Assembly (NCBI RefSeq): GCF_020405185.1
Contig: NZ_CP084463.1
Location: 62,001 to 126,000, forward strand
Origin: Halomicrobium salinisoli
GTDB taxonomy: Archaea > Halobacteriota > Halobacteria > Halobacteriales > Haloarculaceae
DNA length: 64,000 nucleotides
Direction of reading: 5' to 3'
Part shown: positions 18,041 through 27,280 of the stretch, piece by piece
Layout of the letters: each line of letters starts with the position of its first letter
Position numbering within the stretch: the stretch's first letter is position 1
Translations under genes and position numbers: made by a program
Notes under the pieces: generated by a model
The model's database searches: none
What the model saw: only the letters and a program-made list of their open reading frames with translations
What the model was told of the DNA's origin: nothing

Positions 18041-18558
18041 CCGACGGCGGCGCGACGTTCGACGAGATCATGGAGAAGTTCTCCGACTCGCCCGGGCAAC
18101 AGCGGGTCATCCGCCTGCTGCTGGAGCGGGGCTTCTCCGTCAACGACGAGGGCCGGGTCGTCTCCGGCGGGATCGAGATCCCCTACACGGGCATCGCCCG
18201 GGAGGCGGAGGTCGACCGCCGCGTCGTGGACGCCACGACCGCGGCCATCCTCGAGGACGAGGACCTCCGGCAGATCTTCCAGAACATCTCGGCCATCCCG
18301 AGCCTGATGGACCTGGCGCCCGTGCTGGACCTGACCGTGCTGACCGTCGCCGTCGACGACGCCGAGGGGTCGGGCATCGTCGCCGACGTCACCGCGGCCA
18401 TCGCCGACCACGACATCACGATCCGGCAGGTCATCTCCGAGGACCCCGAGTTCACCGACGAACCCGTCCTCTACGTCATCACCGACGAGGACCTGCCCGG
18501 CGGGCTGATCAACGAGATCCGCGAGATGGGGTTCGTGCGGCGGATCGAACTGGAGTAA
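18037..18558 (+). CDS. ACT-domain regulator of amino-acid metabolism
   Basis: A 173-residue protein with an N-terminal winged-helix-like region ([20 protein letters not shown]... [20 protein letters not shown]) and a C-terminal ACT domain from about 95 ([33 protein letters not shown]). This domain pair defines the archaeal COG2150-type 'predicted regulator of amino-acid metabolism'. ACT domains bind amino acids, so feedback sensing for the coupled hisB gene is plausible but unproved. A hairpin that could end the transcript follows at 18599-18621. Confidence 0.85.
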   Translation: MTDGGATFDEIMEKFSDSPGQQRVIRLLLERGFSVNDEGRVVSGGIEIPYTGIAREAEVDRRVVDATTAAILEDEDLRQIFQNISAIPSLMDLAPVLDLTVLTVAVDDAEGSGIVADVTAAIADHDITIRQVISEDPEFTDEPVLYVITDEDLPGGLINEIREMGFVRRIELE

Positions 18559-18598
18559 CTGCAGGGCAGCAGTCAGTGCGAACCCGCTGGCCGTCCCC

Positions 18599-18621
18599 GG
18601 CCGCCACCCCGTGTGGCGGCC
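18599..18621 (+). terminator. Perfect 9-bp hairpin after hisB-ACT operon
   Basis: GGCCGCCAC (18599-18607) and GTGGCGGCC (18613-18621) form a perfect stem around a 5-nt loop, 41 bp after the ACT gene stop and before the convergent gene that ends at 18661. No T-run follows, so intrinsic termination is uncertain; it may mark the 3' end by another route. Confidence 0.4.
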
Positions 18622-18660
18622 AGATCGGCCGGCGAGTTCGAACCGTGCTGTCCGGCGGTT

Positions 18661-19113
18661 CTAGAGCCGCGACATCCCGCCGCGGCTGGCCGTGGTCGCG
18701 CCGGCGGCTCGGACTACCAGCGTCGTCGCGACGACGAGGGCGACCGAATAGAGCGCCCCGCTGAGCGCCCGCCCGAACACCGCCGCGTAGGACATGCCGA
18801 GCCGTTCGAGTTCGAGGTTCGCGACGGCGCCGAACGCGAGGGCGACGAGGAACACCGCCGGGACGACGGCCAGGAGGGGGCGGTCGAACCGGTCCGCGCT
18901 GAGCGTCGCGAAGACGCCGACGAGGACGATGACGCCGTAGGCCGCGCCCCGGAGGACCGGCGCGACGACCGCGGCGTCCGCGAACGAGGTCAGCGAGGCG
19001 CCCTCGGCGGCGAACGCGACGGCGAACCGTCCGATCAGGTCCGCGCCGACCAGCAGGAGGATGCCGACGGCGAGGGCTGCGGTGGGCGTGAGCGCGTTGC
19101 GCGTGGAACTCAT
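18661..19113 (-). CDS. Four-helix membrane protein, unknown function
   Basis: A 150-residue membrane protein starting at the ATG at 19113 (MSSTRNALTPTAALAVG...). Hydrophobic segments lie at about 9-33, 52-68, 78-97 and 110-134, with Arg-rich loops. The reading frame is open much further upstream but there it is antisense to the BrkB-like gene. I do not recognise the family. An AT-rich element (cggagtcgaaaataaagct, around 19129-19147) upstream of the start could serve as promoter. Confidence 0.65.
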   Translation of the reverse strand: MSSTRNALTPTAALAVGILLLVGADLIGRFAVAFAAEGASLTSFADAAVVAPVLRGAAYGVIVLVGVFATLSADRFDRPLLAVVPAVFLVALAFGAVANLELERLGMSYAAVFGRALSGALYSVALVVATTLVVRAAGATTASRGGMSRL

Positions 19114-19230
19114 AACAGTCGGGTAGACGGAGTCGAAAATAAAGCTAGGTGTTTCCACGGGGCACGGCGCTCCCGCGCCGGCCAGCGCCTGCAAGCCCGC
19201 GGTTTTCCGGCCGGCGACCCAACGGACCGT

Positions 19231-20307
19231 ATGTACCGGCGAGCGCTCGCGCTGGGCAGGGCCGTCCTGGCAGAGGCCCGCGCGGAGCGGCTGACGTTCA
19301 TGGCCGGGAGCATCGCCTACCACGCGTTCGTCTCGCTGCTGCCGTTCATGCTGGTCGTCCTCCTGCTCGTCTCGACCGTCGAGGACCAGGCGACGGCCGT
19401 CGAGGTGCTGACGGCGATGGGGACCTACCTCTCCCCGAACGCGAACGAACTCGTGACCCAGACCGTCCGGGAGGCGACCGAGCAGACGAGCCTGTCGCTG
19501 CTCGGCCTCGGCGTGCTCCTGTGGGGCGCGATCAAGATCTTCCGCAGCCTCGACGAGGCCTTCTCCAGCATCTACGACGTCACGCGGGAGAAGGGGCTGG
19601 TGGACTCGTTCACCGACGCCGTCGTCGCCCTCCTGGCGGTCGGGGTCGGCCTCGGCGTCGCGGGCCTGATCGGCACGGTCGTCACCTTCGACGGCGGACC
19701 GGTCGGCGGCCCGCTGAACCGGATCGTGTCGACGGTGAGCCTCACCGTCGTCTTCCTGCCGCTGTTCTACCTCTTCCCCGACGAGGACGTCACCGTCCGC
19801 GAGGTGCTGCCCGGGACGGCGCTGGCCGCCGTCGGCTGGACGCTCCTGGAGTTCCTCTTCCGGTACTACGTCGCCGTCGCCAGCGTCGGCGAGCGCTACG
19901 GCGTGTTCGGGACGATCATCCTGCTCGTGACGTGGCTGTACTTCAGCGGGTTCGTCCTGCTGCTCGGTGCCGCGCTGAACGCCGTCATCGCCGGCCGGTC
20001 GGCCGACGTCTCCGAGAGCGGGTGGGGCGTCAACGAGGAGGCGCGGGCGGCCGCGCCCTTCACCGAACCGCTGGAGCGACTCGACGCGGCGCTCGACGAC
20101 GGCGAGGAGCTGTCGGACGCCCTCGCTGACGTCGCCGCGGACCTCCCGTCGCCCGACGAGCACGAGGTCCGGATCGCGGCGCCGGACCGCCCGGAGGCGC
20201 TGGGCGGCGACGAGGTGGAGGGGACGCTCCGCCTGCGGTGGGTGTACGGCCGCGCCGTCGAGGGCAAAGCCGAAGAACGGGAGGTCCCAACCCCCGACAG
20301 TGACTGA
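19231..20307 (+). CDS. YihY/BrkB-family membrane protein
   Basis: A 358-residue protein. The family N-terminus AERLTFMAGSIAYHAFVSLLPF and the conserved ALGVLLWGAIKIFRSLDEAF and YGVFGTIILLVTWLYFSGFVLLLGA blocks identify the YihY/BrkB family, an integral membrane family of unknown or exporter-like function (formerly called ribonuclease BN). Six membrane helices are visible up to about residue 250. The remaining roughly 110 residues form an acidic cytoplasmic tail typical of haloarchaeal members. Its stop overlaps the next gene by 8 bp. Confidence 0.85.
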   Translation: MYRRALALGRAVLAEARAERLTFMAGSIAYHAFVSLLPFMLVVLLLVSTVEDQATAVEVLTAMGTYLSPNANELVTQTVREATEQTSLSLLGLGVLLWGAIKIFRSLDEAFSSIYDVTREKGLVDSFTDAVVALLAVGVGLGVAGLIGTVVTFDGGPVGGPLNRIVSTVSLTVVFLPLFYLFPDEDVTVREVLPGTALAAVGWTLLEFLFRYYVAVASVGERYGVFGTIILLVTWLYFSGFVLLLGAALNAVIAGRSADVSESGWGVNEEARAAAPFTEPLERLDAALDDGEELSDALADVAADLPSPDEHEVRIAAPDRPEALGGDEVEGTLRLRWVYGRAVEGKAEEREVPTPDSD

Positions 20308-20914
20308 CGAGGGCTACAGGACCGTCGCGGGCCCCGGTGAGGCCCGCTTCGAGGTGCGCGGCTCGGAGTTCATCGGCCACGTCCGCCCCGCACGGGACGT
20401 CGACGCGGCCGAGTCGTTCGTCGAGCGCGTCGGCGAGGAGTACGCCGACGCGACCCACAACGTCCCGGCCTACCGCGTCCGCGCGGACCCCTTCCGCGAG
20501 TACGCCAGCGACGACGGCGAACCCTCCGGCAGCGCCGGCAAGCCCGCGCTGAACGTCCTCCAGCAGCGCGAGGTCGAGAACGTCGTCGCCGTCGTCACGC
20601 GCTACTACGGCGGGACGAACCTCGGCGTCGGCGGCCTCGCGCGGGCCTACTCCCGGGCGGTCAAGGAGGGCGTCGACGACGCCGGCGTGACGACCGAGCG
20701 CCCCCACGAGCGGTTCGCCGTCGCGGTCGACTACGACGACTCCGGCAGCGTTCGGTCGGTCCTGGAGAGCGACGGCGCCGACTTCGAGGCCGCCTACGAG
20801 GAGCGGGTCACCTTCGACGTCCGCGTCCCGGTCGACGACGCGCCGGCGCTCCGGGAGCGCATCGCCAGCGCGACGAGCGGGCGGGCGGCGATCGGTGACG
20901 CCGGGGACGGGTGA
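20300..20914 (+). CDS. YigZ/IMPACT family protein
   Basis: A 204-residue protein. The N-terminal UPF0029/Impact domain is clear from SEFIGHVRPARDVDAAE, the ATHNVPAYRV block, EPSGSAGKPALNVL and TRYYGGTNLGVGGLARAYS. The C-terminal DUF1949-type ferredoxin-like domain follows from about 130. The IMPACT fold is linked to translation regulation in eukaryotes; the prokaryotic role is unknown. Translation starts at a GTG (20300) that overlaps the upstream BrkB-like gene by 8 bp, implying coupling. Confidence 0.9.
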   Translation: MTDEGYRTVAGPGEARFEVRGSEFIGHVRPARDVDAAESFVERVGEEYADATHNVPAYRVRADPFREYASDDGEPSGSAGKPALNVLQQREVENVVAVVTRYYGGTNLGVGGLARAYSRAVKEGVDDAGVTTERPHERFAVAVDYDDSGSVRSVLESDGADFEAAYEERVTFDVRVPVDDAPALRERIASATSGRAAIGDAGDG

Positions 20915-21086
20915 CGACGATTGTATTTCGACTGGAGCCGCGATCGCGGCGCCCTCTTCGAACTTTCCAGTTGAAACGAAGGGGTCTAGAGAATCGGTAC
21001 CGGAACGTCGGTTAATCGTCGCCTGAACGTCGAACGGACTGGTTCCGGAGGGCCGCAGGTGTCCGAATGTCGCGGGCGGTCCCCAC

Positions 21087-21761
21087 TTAAGTCGTGCGGA
21101 ACGCGCGGTCGCCGGCGTCGCCCAGGCCGGGGACGATGTAGCCGTCGTCGTCGAGCTTCTCGTCGATGGAGACGGTCAGCAGCTCCACGTCGGGGAACGC
21201 CTCGTTGAGGCGGACCAGGCCCGGCGGCGCGGCGACCGCCGAGAGCACGATCAGGTCCTCCGGCTGGGGGCCCGACAGGATCTCCTCGAGGACTGCCTCC
21301 ATGGTACTCCCGGTGGCGAGCATCGGGTCGGCGACGATGACGGTGTCCTCGGGGCGGATCTCGGGCAGCTTCACGTAGTCGACGGTGATGGGGAAGGAGC
21401 CGTCCTCGGTCATCCCGGCCTCCTCGTCGCGGCTGGCGGAGATGACGCCCTGGCGGGCCCGCGGGAAGGCCTTCAGCAGGCCCTCGACGAACGGCGTCGC
21501 CGCCCGCAGGACGTTCACGATGACGACGTCGTCCAGTCCCTTGACCCGCTCGCCCATCGTGTCGGTCAGCGGCGTCTGTATCGAGACGTACTCCGTCTCC
21601 ATCCGGCCGTCGATGATCTCGTAGCCGCAGATCCGCCCGAGGCGGACCAGCCCCTTCCGGAACGCGACCTGCTCGGTCTCGACGTCCCGGAGGTTCGAGA
21701 GTTCGTCTCGCGCAAGCGCGTGCGTCACCACGGACGCTTCGTCGCGGTCCTCGATCGTCAT
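21087..21761 (-). CDS. upp: Uracil phosphoribosyltransferase
   Basis: A 224-residue enzyme that salvages uracil to UMP with PRPP. The PRPP motif [14 protein letters not shown] (141-154), the flexible-loop region [15 protein letters not shown] (about 82-96), and the C-terminal uracil-binding [20 protein letters not shown] block are all present. Length matches the family. The start ATG at 21761 has room for a promoter before the TRAP gene that ends upstream at 21876. The 172-bp region downstream (20915-21086) shows nothing recognisable. Confidence 0.95.
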   Translation of the reverse strand: MTIEDRDEASVVTHALARDELSNLRDVETEQVAFRKGLVRLGRICGYEIIDGRMETEYVSIQTPLTDTMGERVKGLDDVVIVNVLRAATPFVEGLLKAFPRARQGVISASRDEEAGMTEDGSFPITVDYVKLPEIRPEDTVIVADPMLATGSTMEAVLEEILSGPQPEDLIVLSAVAAPPGLVRLNEAFPDVELLTVSIDEKLDDDGYIVPGLGDAGDRAFRTT

Positions 21762-21875
21762 TGTCGGCGGTAGGGCCGGCCGAACGTAAAAACCGTTCGA
21801 GGCGGACCGGCCGTGGTGCCGTGGGACACGACCGCGCCACCGATTCGCACGCCCTCGTCGCGGGCGAGCGGGCCG

Positions 21876-24557
21876 TCACGAGGCCGCGTCGGCCTCGGTC
21901 CCGGCGGTCGCCGCCCGCGTCGCACGGTGGCGGTTGCGCGCCAGCAGCGCGGCGAACAGGACCAGGCCGACGCCCCGCAGCGCGAGGTCGACGGTCAGCG
22001 TCACCTCGCCGCCGCCGACGCCGACGAGTTCCAGCACGTCGTACAGCCCCGAGACCAACAGTCCGGGCGCCATCAGGAGCAGGGAACTGACCGCGAGCGC
22101 GGTCCGCGACCCGGGGCCGACGTCGGTGTAGACGTATCCGATGACGGTCCCGGCCAGCGCGACGACGCCGAGGAACACGCCGGCGACCGGGATCGCCACC
22201 TCGGGGACGAGCCAGCCGACGTCGCCGAGGTCGGCCAGCCGGGCGACGCGGTACTCGGTCTCGCCCTCGACGGTCACCTCCCGCAGGAGGACGATGCCCG
22301 GCGTCAGGACGAACGCGAAGGGCACGATGGCCTTGTTCAGCGACAGCGAGAAGGCCTCGATGCCCGTCTGGAAGGCGTCGGACTTGGCCACCCCGGAGGC
22401 CGCGTAGGCCGCGACGGCCACCGGCGGCGTGATGTCGGCGATGACGCCGAAGTAGAGGATGAACAGGTGCGCCGCCAGCTCGGGGATGCCGAAGCCCGTC
22501 AGCGCGGTCCCGAGCATCGAGACGAGGATGATGTAGGTGACGGTGGTCGGCATCCCCATCCCGAGGACGATCGAGGCGAACGCGGTGATCAACAGCAGGA
22601 GCACCAGCGAGTCGCCCGCGACCGCGCGGATGAGCGCGACGAGGTTCGGGCCGAGCCCGGAGACGCTGATCACGCCCGGGATGACGCCCGCAGCGGCGAC
22701 GGCGACGACGACCGGGACCGCCGTCCGCGCGCCCGCGTCCATCGACTTCAGGACGAACCCGACCAGCCGGGCGAGCTCGTTGTCGCGCAGGGACGGCCGG
22801 CCGACGACGTCGCCGGTGGCCGCGACGGCCTCGTCGACCTGCGGGTCGAGGTTCAACAGCGGCGCGGCGAGGTGCGGCCGCGTCGCGACGGTGAGGACGC
22901 CGGCGCCGATGGCGTACCAGCCGAGCGTCCCGAGGACGGCGCCGGCGGCCGCTGCAGGCGAGGTTCCGCCGGTGCCGGCCCCGGTCAGCGCGCCGACGAC
23001 GCCGACGCCGGTCAGCAGGTGCGCGAGGAACTCCGCGAGGACGACGCCGCCGAGGATCGCTGCGAGCCGGCCCCGCGTCTCGTCGCTGTAGGCCGCGACC
23101 AGCGAGAGCAGCGCCACGATGGCCAGCAGCGTGTACCAGGCCGAGCGGGCCACCGACAGGCGGACGACGATCAGGAAGTACAGCAGCATGACGATCGGCG
23201 CGAGGTAGAACCAGCCCGCCCGCAGGTGGTCGCTCAGGTCCACGAGGTCCTCGGTGGCGAGCCCTCCGATGTTCGTCCGGCCGGCCTCGAAGTGGACCAT
23301 CACCCAGACGCCGAAGAAGAAGACGATCGCCGGGATGGCCGCCGCGACGATGACGTCCGCGAAGGGCGTGGCGGTGTACTGGACGATGAGGAAGGCCGCG
23401 GCACCCATCACCGGCGGGAGGATCTGGCCGCCCGACGAGGCGGAGGCCTCGACCGCCCCGGCGAACTCCGGCCGGTAACCCGACCGCTTCATCAGCGGGA
23501 TGGTGAAGGCCCCGGTCGTGACCGTGTTGGCGATCGAGGAGCCCGAGATGGTGCCCATGAAGCCCGAGGCGAGGATGCTCGCCTTCGCGGGGCCGCCCTT
23601 CCGGTCGCCCGTCGCGGCGTAGGCCAGGTCGATGAACCACTGGCCCGCGCCGGACATCTCCAGGAACGCGCCGAAGAGGATGAAGATGTAGATGAACTGC
23701 ACGGAGACGGTCACCGGGATGCCGAACACCCCGTTCTCCGTGTTGTACCAGAGGTTCTGGACGATCGACGCCCACGAGAGCTCGGGGATCGACAGCACCC
23801 CGACGTAGACGGCGTCCTGCGGGATGTAGTGGCCCCAGCGGGCGTAGACGACGAACGCCGCGACGATGATCATCAGGTAGAGGCTGATCGCCCGGCGGGT
23901 CGCCTCCAGCACCATGAGCACGCCGACGACGCCCAGCACGAACGCGTAGGAGGTATCGGCCAGCGGCCCCAGCAGGCCGGCGATCGGCTCCAGGAACGCG
24001 AACACCTCCTGGATCGGACGGCCCGCCTCCAGCCCCAGCGCGCGCATCTGCTGGATCTCGTCGAAGTCGGTGATGAAGTACGCCACCGCCAGCCCGGTGA
24101 TCGCGATCAGGAGGTAATCGAGGGGCGTGACCCGATCGGCGTCGGGATCGGCGAGGAACCACGACAGCCCGCCGCCGAGACCGTCGATGACGCGCGAGAC
24201 GGGGTGGTCGCGCCCGACCCTGTCGTGGCTGGTCTCGGAAAGCGTCGCCAGCCGCCGCGAGACGGGCCCGTCGCCGGTCGTCGGCGGGTACAGCAGGAAG
24301 GCGAGCACCAGCGCGAACCCGACGTGGACGGCGTTGAGCTGCAGCAACTGGAGCGTGGCCAGTTCGACCTCGCCGACGACGGGGAGCGTGGCGGCGAACT
24401 CGAAGCCCCGCGCGGCGAACCACATCTGGTAGGCCGAATAGAGGATGCCGATCGCCGCGACGGCGACCGCCAGCCACCCGCGGACGCTGCGCTTGCGTTC
24501 GATCTCCTGGAGCAGTTCCTCCGTCTCGACGTCCGTCTGCGCGCTGTCGTCACTCAT
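21876..24557 (-). CDS. TRAP transporter fused permease (DctQM-type, TAXI subclass)
   Basis: An 893-residue membrane protein with about 18-20 hydrophobic helices. The large-subunit signatures are visible, for example KASILASGFMGTISGSSIANTV, the GGQILPPVMGAAAFLIV block and the LGMGMPTTVTYIILVSMLG region, and the N-terminal part supplies the four-helix small-subunit equivalent. Fused permeases work with TAXI-type solute-binding proteins to import substrates such as dicarboxylates or amino acids using an ion gradient. The gene is the last of a three-gene operon (TAXI binding protein, DUF1850 protein, permease) and overlaps its upstream neighbour by 8 bp. Confidence 0.92.
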   Translation of the reverse strand: MSDDSAQTDVETEELLQEIERKRSVRGWLAVAVAAIGILYSAYQMWFAARGFEFAATLPVVGEVELATLQLLQLNAVHVGFALVLAFLLYPPTTGDGPVSRRLATLSETSHDRVGRDHPVSRVIDGLGGGLSWFLADPDADRVTPLDYLLIAITGLAVAYFITDFDEIQQMRALGLEAGRPIQEVFAFLEPIAGLLGPLADTSYAFVLGVVGVLMVLEATRRAISLYLMIIVAAFVVYARWGHYIPQDAVYVGVLSIPELSWASIVQNLWYNTENGVFGIPVTVSVQFIYIFILFGAFLEMSGAGQWFIDLAYAATGDRKGGPAKASILASGFMGTISGSSIANTVTTGAFTIPLMKRSGYRPEFAGAVEASASSGGQILPPVMGAAAFLIVQYTATPFADVIVAAAIPAIVFFFGVWVMVHFEAGRTNIGGLATEDLVDLSDHLRAGWFYLAPIVMLLYFLIVVRLSVARSAWYTLLAIVALLSLVAAYSDETRGRLAAILGGVVLAEFLAHLLTGVGVVGALTGAGTGGTSPAAAAGAVLGTLGWYAIGAGVLTVATRPHLAAPLLNLDPQVDEAVAATGDVVGRPSLRDNELARLVGFVLKSMDAGARTAVPVVVAVAAAGVIPGVISVSGLGPNLVALIRAVAGDSLVLLLLITAFASIVLGMGMPTTVTYIILVSMLGTALTGFGIPELAAHLFILYFGVIADITPPVAVAAYAASGVAKSDAFQTGIEAFSLSLNKAIVPFAFVLTPGIVLLREVTVEGETEYRVARLADLGDVGWLVPEVAIPVAGVFLGVVALAGTVIGYVYTDVGPGSRTALAVSSLLLMAPGLLVSGLYDVLELVGVGGGEVTLTVDLALRGVGLVLFAALLARNRHRATRAATAGTEADAAS

Positions 24558-25044
24558 GGCTCTGGAATCGATCGGCTGCGGCCCCCAGCGTAGAGCGCCG
24601 CTCGACGGAGACGTCCACCGTCCGGGCGTCGCTCACGTTCACGAGGTCGTACCTGCGGTCGCCCACGAGCAGGTCGTGCCCGGCGATCCGCCCTGGTTCG
24701 ACGGTCAGCGTCGTCACGTTCCCGTCCGGGTCGTACACGAAGGTCCCGTTCCGGAGGGTGACGTTCGCGTCGGCGGGCAGCCCCCAGCCGTAGGACTCGA
24801 ACTCCATGCGGGTCATCTCGAGGCGCTCGCCGCGGACGCGGTAGCCGTCGTAGACGCGGGACTGCTCGACGCTGTGGGTGTACTCGAGGGCGACGCGAGT
24901 GTCGTTCTCGACGGGAACCGTCAGATACCGCTCGCCCGTCTCGGTGTCGGCCACGACGAGGACCCGCTCTCCCGGGACCGCCGCGGCGACGCCGGCCAGC
25001 GCGAGCAGGACGGCCAGGGCAACGACGACGCGAATCCGGGACAT
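24550..25044 (-). CDS. DUF1850 family membrane-anchored protein of TRAP-TAXI operon
   Basis: A 164-residue protein with an N-terminal signal/anchor helix (MSRIRVVVALAVLLALAGVA) and an extracellular beta-rich domain whose core LEYTHSVEQSRVYDGYRV and MEFESYGWGLP strings are the DUF1850 signature. DUF1850 genes recur between TAXI binding protein and permease genes in bacteria and archaea, so an accessory role in the transporter is likely though unproved. It is separated from the binding-protein gene by 7 bp and overlaps the permease by 8 bp. Confidence 0.87.
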   Translation of the reverse strand: MSRIRVVVALAVLLALAGVAAAVPGERVLVVADTETGERYLTVPVENDTRVALEYTHSVEQSRVYDGYRVRGERLEMTRMEFESYGWGLPADANVTLRNGTFVYDPDGNVTTLTVEPGRIAGHDLLVGDRRYDLVNVSDARTVDVSVERRSTLGAAADRFQSHE

Positions 25045-25051
25045 CGACCCC

Positions 25052-26128
25052 CTACTCGCCGAAGTAGGCGGCCGCGCCCTCGTGCAGCTCGATCGACATC
25101 CCGTCCTGCGCCGAGTCCCCGCTGATGAAGTCCGTCTTGATCGATAGCTGGTCGGTGTTGTCGAAGATGGCCGCGGTCACTTCCTCGACCGTCTCGGCGG
25201 ACAGGTCGGCTCTGGTGGCGATCATCGCCTGCACGGCGACCGTCGGGACGTCGTCCTCGACGCCGGAGTAGGTGCCGCCCGGGATCTGGTCGTCCGCGAA
25301 CCAGGAGGCTGCCTCCTTGACCGCCTCGCGGTCCTCCCCGTCGATCGGGACGATGGTGATGTCGTTGGTGTTGGCCAGGTCCTCGATGGCGCCGACCGGC
25401 CACCCGCCGACGACGAACGCGGCGTCGATGTCGCCGTTTCTGAGCTGGTCGGCCGCCTGCGAGAACGAGGCGTTCTGCTCGCTGAAGTCCTCGATGCCGA
25501 CGGCCTCGAGGATCTGGAGCGCGTTGACCTGCGTCCCGGAACCGAGGTCTCCCGTGTTGATCGTCGCGCCCTCGAGGTCCGACAGCGTCTCGATGCCGGT
25601 GTCCGCGATCGAGACGATGGTGATCGTCTCCGGGTACAGCGTCCCCACGCCCATGAGGCTCTCGACGGCGTTGTCCTGGAAGGCCTCGATGCCGGTGCCG
25701 TTCTTCGCGAAGTAGGCGACGTCGTTCTGGATGAGCGCGAAGTCCGCGTCCCCGCTGGCCAGGTTCCCGACGTTCTCGACGCTGGCGCCCGTCGACTGGA
25801 CGTTCAGCGTGTAGTCGGTGTTGTCCTCGACGACGGTCTTGAACTCGTTCGAGAGCGGGTAGTACGTCCCGCCCTGGCCGCCGGCGTGCCAGGAGAGGCG
25901 CTGCTCGCCGCCGCCACCCCCGCCGTCCTCCTCGGTCGGCGTCTCTTCGTCGGCCATCGTCTCCGTCTCGCCCTCCATCGCCGTGTCGGTGGGCGTTCCG
26001 TCGCCACCGTCGCCGCCGGTCGTCTCCTCTCCGCCTTCTCCGCCGTCGCCGCCGCACCCGGCCAGCGCGGCGATTCCGGCGATGCTCGCGGTCCGCACGA
26101 AGGTCCGTCGAGTCGGTCGTTCGGGCAT
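25052..26128 (-). CDS. TAXI-family TRAP transporter substrate-binding lipoprotein
   Basis: A 358-residue secreted protein. The Tat motif TRRTFVRTASIAGIAALAGC ends in a lipobox with the acylated Cys at 25, followed by a Gly/Asp/Glu-rich linker to about residue 75. The TAXI family (TRAP-associated extracytoplasmic immunogenic protein) is recognised by the LSWHAGGQGGTYYPLSNEF start of the binding domain, DFALIQNDVAYFAKNGTG, and GTQVNALQILEAVG. It captures the solute for the permease encoded downstream. A GGGAG ribosome-binding sequence (complement of 26134-26138) lies 5 nt before the ATG. Confidence 0.92.
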   Translation of the reverse strand: MPERPTRRTFVRTASIAGIAALAGCGGDGGEGGEETTGGDGGDGTPTDTAMEGETETMADEETPTEEDGGGGGGEQRLSWHAGGQGGTYYPLSNEFKTVVEDNTDYTLNVQSTGASVENVGNLASGDADFALIQNDVAYFAKNGTGIEAFQDNAVESLMGVGTLYPETITIVSIADTGIETLSDLEGATINTGDLGSGTQVNALQILEAVGIEDFSEQNASFSQAADQLRNGDIDAAFVVGGWPVGAIEDLANTNDITIVPIDGEDREAVKEAASWFADDQIPGGTYSGVEDDVPTVAVQAMIATRADLSAETVEEVTAAIFDNTDQLSIKTDFISGDSAQDGMSIELHEGAAAYFGE

Positions 26129-26304
26129 GAAATCTCCCTAATGGATTAGGGCATAAAAGTAAGCGCCGACAAACGGGCGTTTGGATCACGTTACGGTCGC
26201 TTTTCGCGGGAGCGAGCGGTTCGACTGGAAGGTTTATACAGGTCGATACCGTAATCGCGTCCAGTGACCGGGCACCGTCCGGGGATCGAGCTTCCAGTTC
26301 TACC

Positions 26305-27012
26305 ATGGACGACATAGAGGAGAGCGTCTCGGGCTTCAAGCGCCGCGGCGGCTGGGTCGACGTCGTCGAGCACGGCGAACGCATCGTGCAGGCACTGAAG
26401 GACCTCGCAGAGGAGGGCATCGACGGGATCGACGCCGACGCCCTCGAGGGGTTCGACGAGTGGCGGCCGAAGAGCCACGAGCGTCTGGACGAGGACGTCA
26501 ACGAGAAGACCGCCGAGCAGGCCAGCGTCGACGAGGGCAAGGGCGAGCAGGCCGGCAAGGACCCCGACGACGACCTCAAGACCGCCGGCGAGAAACTGGC
26601 CGACTCCTACGAGAACCTGGACGAGCCGGACGAGGCCGTCGAGTCGTGGGGCGAGAGCCTCGACTACGTCGCTCGCGCGGCCGACTCGGCCGGCCGCAAG
26701 GCGCTGCGAGCCGTCGAGGACAAGGTCTACAGGAACGTGATGACGCGCATCGCGCCGTACTACTTCGACAACGACCTCATCAGCGCCAACCTCCAGCGCG
26801 TCCAGGGCGGGGACCGCCCCGAGTACGTCTTCGAGATCAACGTCAACGACGACGACCTCAAGGAGCGCGTCTCTAACCGGCTGGCCGACTACGAGCAGTC
26901 CGTCGAGCGCTGGCACGTCAACACGGAGAAGCAGACCGAGGCCGCTGCAGCCGCCGAGGGCGTGGACGTGGTGGAGGAGAGAGAGGAGGAGACTGACGCC
27001 AAGACGAACTAA
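26305..27012 (+). CDS. DUF5828-type haloarchaeal soluble protein
   Basis: A 235-residue acidic protein. It opens with MDDIEESVSGFKRRGGWVDV, has a highly charged middle (about 60-115), and a conserved globular region around RNVMTRIAPYYFDNDLISAN and PEYVFEINVNDDDLKERV; the end is an acidic tail that closes with Lys-Thr-Asn. I recognise this as the haloarchaeal DUF5828 family, function unknown. A TATA-like TTTATA at 26232-26237 implies a leader of roughly 40 nt. The stop codon lies inside the first unit of a 58-bp tandem repeat. Confidence 0.75.
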   Translation: MDDIEESVSGFKRRGGWVDVVEHGERIVQALKDLAEEGIDGIDADALEGFDEWRPKSHERLDEDVNEKTAEQASVDEGKGEQAGKDPDDDLKTAGEKLADSYENLDEPDEAVESWGESLDYVARAADSAGRKALRAVEDKVYRNVMTRIAPYYFDNDLISANLQRVQGGDRPEYVFEINVNDDDLKERVSNRLADYEQSVERWHVNTEKQTEAAAAAEGVDVVEEREEETDAKTN

Positions 27013-27147
27013 GGTCGCCTCCGTGCGACCGGCGTCGGCTTGGCGTCAGCGAGATGCGAAAACGAACTAAGGCCGGTTTCATCCGGCCGGCGTCGGTTTC
27101 GTATCTGCACGACGCAAAAACGAACTAGGGCCGCCTCCGTGTGACCG
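27001..27147 (+). repeat. Three-unit 58-bp tandem repeat, each with a hairpin, at the 3' end of the DUF5828 gene
   Basis: ACGAACTA recurs at 27004, 27062 and 27120, an exact 58-bp period; each unit starts as a copy of the gene's last codons and stop (Thr-Asn-stop) followed by a hairpin and CGGCGTCGGYTT. Hairpins: GGTCGC/GCGACC (27013-27030), GGCCGG/CCGGCC (27071-27088), GGCCGC/GTGACC with one mismatch (27129-27146). Stems 1 and 2 differ by compensating changes. This may be an amplified transcription terminator or 3'-UTR element. The 130 bp that follow to the next gene show nothing else. Confidence 0.75.
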
Positions 27148-27280
27148 GCGTCGGTTTTGCGTCGGCGAGACGCGATACCGAACCAGCGTCGACGCTCTCG
27201 GTCGGCCGTCGACTGGTCGACGAAAAACGAACAGCGAGGCGTTTTCGGGCCGAAACCGGGCGGGCGACCGCCGGCCGGAG

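Noticed and set aside
18560..18660. tRNA-like GAGTTCGAACC near the end of the hisB-ACT operon
   Set aside because: No acceptor, anticodon or D arm can be built around it.
20986..24593. Very long open frames on both strands overlapping the TRAP permease gene (1163 codons minus, 926 codons plus)
   Set aside because: They are GC-driven shadows; the composition is Arg/Gly/Asp-rich and the true permease frame has all family motifs.
25886..26149. 87-codon plus-strand frame over the TAXI lipoprotein N-terminus
   Set aside because: It is antisense to the signal peptide and linker of a clear gene, with no start context.
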